From NCBI RefSeq assembly GCF_036327775.1, contig NZ_CP109598.1:6553501-6617500 (forward strand): a stretch of 64,000 nucleotides of DNA, given 5' to 3'. The position numbers and the translations under genes are program-made. This DNA comes from Streptomyces sp. NBC_01498 (GTDB lineage Bacteria > Actinomycetota > Actinomycetes > Streptomycetales > Streptomycetaceae). This document shows positions 62,031 to 64,000 of the stretch, in pieces. Positions within the stretch are counted from its first letter, which is position 1, and each line of letters opens with the position of its first letter. Below the pieces are notes generated by a model. It was not told the DNA's origin. It saw only the letters and a program-made list of their open reading frames with translations, and searched no databases.

Positions 62031-62891
62031 ATGACGAACGAGCCCCCGCGCGCGTCCTCCCGGCCCGGACCACGACCCCGACCCCGAACGACCCGCCGAG
62101 GCCGCCTGGTCCTGATCGCGACGGCGGTCACCGCCGTCGCGGCGGCCGTGCTCGTGGGAATCTGGGCCACCGGGGAACCGCCCGCCGGAAAACCGAAGAC
62201 GGTGCCGCTGCTGATCCCCGAGGGACGGCGCGCCAGCCAGGTGTACGACTCCGTCGACCGGCTCCTCCACGTCCCGCGCGGCACCACCGCGAAGGCGGCG
62301 GCCACGGCCCGGCTCCCCCTCCCCGGCGCCGCCAAGCGCAACCCCGAGGGGTATCTCTTCCCGGCCACCTATCCGGTCGGGACCGACACCACCCCGGGCG
62401 AGCTGCTCGCCCACATGGTCGACACCGCGCGGCAGCGCTTCGGCGCCGACCACGTCACCGAGGGCGCCCGCCGCAACGGCGTGACGGTGTACCAGACGGT
62501 CACCATCGCCAGCATCGTGCAGGCCGAAGCCGCCACGGCCGCCGACATGGCGAAGGTCGCGCGCGTCGTGCACAACCGGCTCGCCCGGGACATGCCGCTC
62601 CAGATGGACTCGACCCTCAACTACGCCCTGAACCGCAGCACACTCGACACCACGCACTCCGACCTCAGGACGGAAACCCCCTACAACACCTACGCGTCCA
62701 AGGGCCTGCCGCCCACCCCGATCGGCAACCCCGGACAGCAGGCGACAGACGCGGCGATCAACCCGGCGCGGGGCGACTGGCTGTACTTCGTGACGGTCGC
62801 GCCGGGGGACACCCGCTTCACCGCCGACTACGCGGAACACCGCCGCAACGTCGAGGAGTTCAACGCCAACCGGAGCGCCGCCGAGAACTGA
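62031..62891 (+). CDS. MltG-like endolytic transglycosylase
   Basis: 286 residues. Basic N terminus, a transmembrane anchor (LVLIATAVTAVAAAVLVGIW), then the YceG/MltG domain: NPEGYLFPATYPVG, catalytic Glu in ASIVQAEA, PLQMDSTLNYAL, YNTYASKGLPPTPIGNPG. Cuts nascent glycan strands near the membrane. Shorter than E. coli MltG (340) because the LysM-like part is reduced. Confidence 0.9.
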   Translation: MTNEPPRASSRPGPRPRPRTTRRGRLVLIATAVTAVAAAVLVGIWATGEPPAGKPKTVPLLIPEGRRASQVYDSVDRLLHVPRGTTAKAAATARLPLPGAAKRNPEGYLFPATYPVGTDTTPGELLAHMVDTARQRFGADHVTEGARRNGVTVYQTVTIASIVQAEAATAADMAKVARVVHNRLARDMPLQMDSTLNYALNRSTLDTTHSDLRTETPYNTYASKGLPPTPIGNPGQQATDAAINPARGDWLYFVTVAPGDTRFTADYAEHRRNVEEFNANRSAAEN

Positions 62892-62931
62892 ACGGCGGAC
62901 CCACGAGGGGTGGCCGCCCGACGGATTCCCC

Positions 62932-62998
62932 GGACCTCCTCGACCTCCCCGGACCTCCTCGACCTCCTCGACCTCCTCGGACCTCCTCGGACCTCCTC
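62932..62998. repeat. 9/10-bp tandem repeat GACCTCCTC, seven copies
   Basis: Seven GGACCTCCTC/GACCTCCTC units (one is GACCTCCCC) run up to, and overlap, the stop codon of the FAD oxidoreductase on the other strand. Confidence 0.9.
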
Positions 62999-64000
62999 AG
63001 ACGAGGACGGGCTCCCGCTCCAGCAGGGCCCGGATCTCGCGTACGGCCGCCCGCCCCGCCCGGTTGGCGCCGATCGTGGAGGCCGACGGCCCGTACCCGA
63101 CCAGATGGACGCGCTCGTCCCGTGCGACACGCGTGTCCTCGACCCGCACACCGCCCCCCGGCTCGCGCAGCCCCAACGGCGCCAGATGCCCGATCGCCGG
63201 ACGGAACCCGGTGGCCCACAGGAGCACATCGGCGTCCACCCGCCGCCCGTCGTCCCAGGCCACACCGGTCGGGGTGATCCGGTCGAACATCGGCAGCCGG
63301 TCGAGCACCCCCCGCTCACGCGCCCGGGCGATCGCCTCGTTCACCGGCAGCCCCGTCACCGACACCACGCTCCGGGGCGGCAGCCCGGCCCGTACCCGCT
63401 CGTCCACCAGCGCGACGGCCGCCCGCCCCCACTCCTCGTCGAACGGCCCCTCCCGGAAGACCGGCGGCCTGCGCGTGACCCAGGTCGTTCCCGCCGCCAC
63501 CTCCGCGATCTCCATCAGATGCTGCGTCCCCGAGGCCCCACCGCCGACGACCACCACCCGAAGCCCGGCGAACGCGCCCGGCCCCGGATAGCCCGCCGTG
63601 TGCAACTGGCGGCCCCGGAAAGTCTCCTGCCCCGGGTAACGCGGCCAGAAGGGCCGGTCCCAGGTGCCCGTGGCGCTGATCAGGGCCCGCGCCGACCAGA
63701 CGCCGTCCGACGTCTCGACCCGCAGCCGCCCCCCGCCGCCCTCCCGGACCGCCGACACGTCCACGGGCCGCCGGACCCGCAGACCGAACCGCTCCTCGTA
63801 CGCGGCGAAGTACTCCCCGATCACCTCGGACGACGGCCGCGCCCCGTCGGCGCCGGTCAGCTCCATGCCGGGCAGCGCGTGCATCCCGTGGATCCTCCCG
63901 TACGTGAGCGAGGGCCACCGGAACTGCCAGGCACCGCCCGGTCGGGGCGCGTGGTCGAGCGTCACGAAGTCCCGGTCGGGCTCCAGCCCGGAGCGCCGCA
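62997..64000 (-). CDS. FAD-dependent monooxygenase-type oxidoreductase, N terminus outside the window
   Basis: About 330 residues are visible; the frame stays open to the window edge, so the FAD-binding GxGxxG end is missing. Visible are the NADP Rossmann motif VVVVGGGASGTQ, ALISATGTWDRPF and the BVMO/FMO-like LLWATGFRPAIGHL. It resembles flavin-containing monooxygenases or CzcO-like oxidoreductases. Confidence 0.85.
   Translation of the reverse strand, partial: RRSGLEPDRDFVTLDHAPRPGGAWQFRWPSLTYGRIHGMHALPGMELTGADGARPSSEVIGEYFAAYEERFGLRVRRPVDVSAVREGGGGRLRVETSDGVWSARALISATGTWDRPFWPRYPGQETFRGRQLHTAGYPGPGAFAGLRVVVVGGGASGTQHLMEIAEVAAGTTWVTRRPPVFREGPFDEEWGRAAVALVDERVRAGLPPRSVVSVTGLPVNEAIARARERGVLDRLPMFDRITPTGVAWDDGRRVDADVLLWATGFRPAIGHLAPLGLREPGGGVRVEDTRVARDERVHLVGYGPSASTIGANRAGRAAVREIRALLEREPVLV

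Noticed and set aside
59946..62840. Minus-strand open frame of ~960 codons opposite the ABC exporter and mltG genes
   Set aside because: Antisense shadow; real motifs are all on the plus strand.

Overview
The window is chromosomal DNA from a Streptomyces-like actinomycete. It is very GC-rich, with third codon positions almost always G or C, many GTG starts, GGAGG-type ribosome sites and translationally coupled ATGA gene overlaps. The biotin, urease, MurT/GatD and Clp neighbourhoods are of the type I know from Streptomyces core chromosomes. No phage, insertion sequence, CRISPR array, rRNA or tRNA was found. The main signs of decay are one deletion scar with gene remnants near 8.2-9.0 kb and several short tandem repeats.

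Layout. 0-9 kb: 3' part of a PLP trans-sulfuration enzyme, an EamA exporter, a membrane-anchored ACT-GNAT protein, a secreted PhoD phosphatase with a possible PHO box, a GntR regulator behind a DasR-type (dre-like) palindrome, a ROK regulator, then the scar (membrane-protein stub plus frameshifted TetR). 9-14.5 kb: mug, purB, an SGNH hydrolase and two coupled CNNM/CBS membrane proteins. 14.7-19.2 kb: a signalling island. A PAS-GAF-SpoIIE phosphatase, a cobalamin-binding protein with the Wx9EH signature of CarH/LitR light sensors, and a STAS protein are coupled by ATGA overlaps. A second STAS protein and a HATPase (anti-sigma kinase type) are divergent from them. 19.2-25.3 kb: methyltransferase, CPCC protein, bioDAB and divergent bioF. 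25.5-28.4 kb: a second HATPase, an NlpC/P60 cell-wall hydrolase behind a likely cyclic-di-AMP riboswitch, a ClpP paralogue whose catalytic His is replaced by Gln, and a divergent Phd-like antitoxin with no toxin beside it.

28.5-33.2 kb: urease operon ureABCFGD without ureE. 33.3-41.5 kb: secreted alpha/beta hydrolase, PlsC acyltransferase, YxFxxD lipoprotein, NfeD-like plus SPFH pair, a cysteine-free L33 ribosomal protein, quinone-oxidoreductase-like enzyme. 41.3-49.2 kb: CtaG-type protein, pfkA, gatD-murT (lipid II amidation), peptide deformylase, and a TetR/acyl-CoA dehydrogenase divergent pair sharing an operator. 49.2-64 kb: excalibur protein, glutathione peroxidase-tesB, a DUF3516 Ski2-like helicase, a DUF457 membrane protein, a heterodimeric ABC exporter with complementary degenerate ATP sites, a MarR regulator with a divergent homodimer-type ABC exporter, an MltG-like transglycosylase and the 3' part of an FAD monooxygenase.

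The most promising system is the 14.7-19.2 kb island. Its gene content predicts that light and/or adenosylcobalamin status feeds a phosphatase/STAS/kinase partner switch instead of acting directly on DNA. This is inferred from motifs and gene coupling only. Statements about families and about other Streptomyces are from general knowledge; no database search was run.
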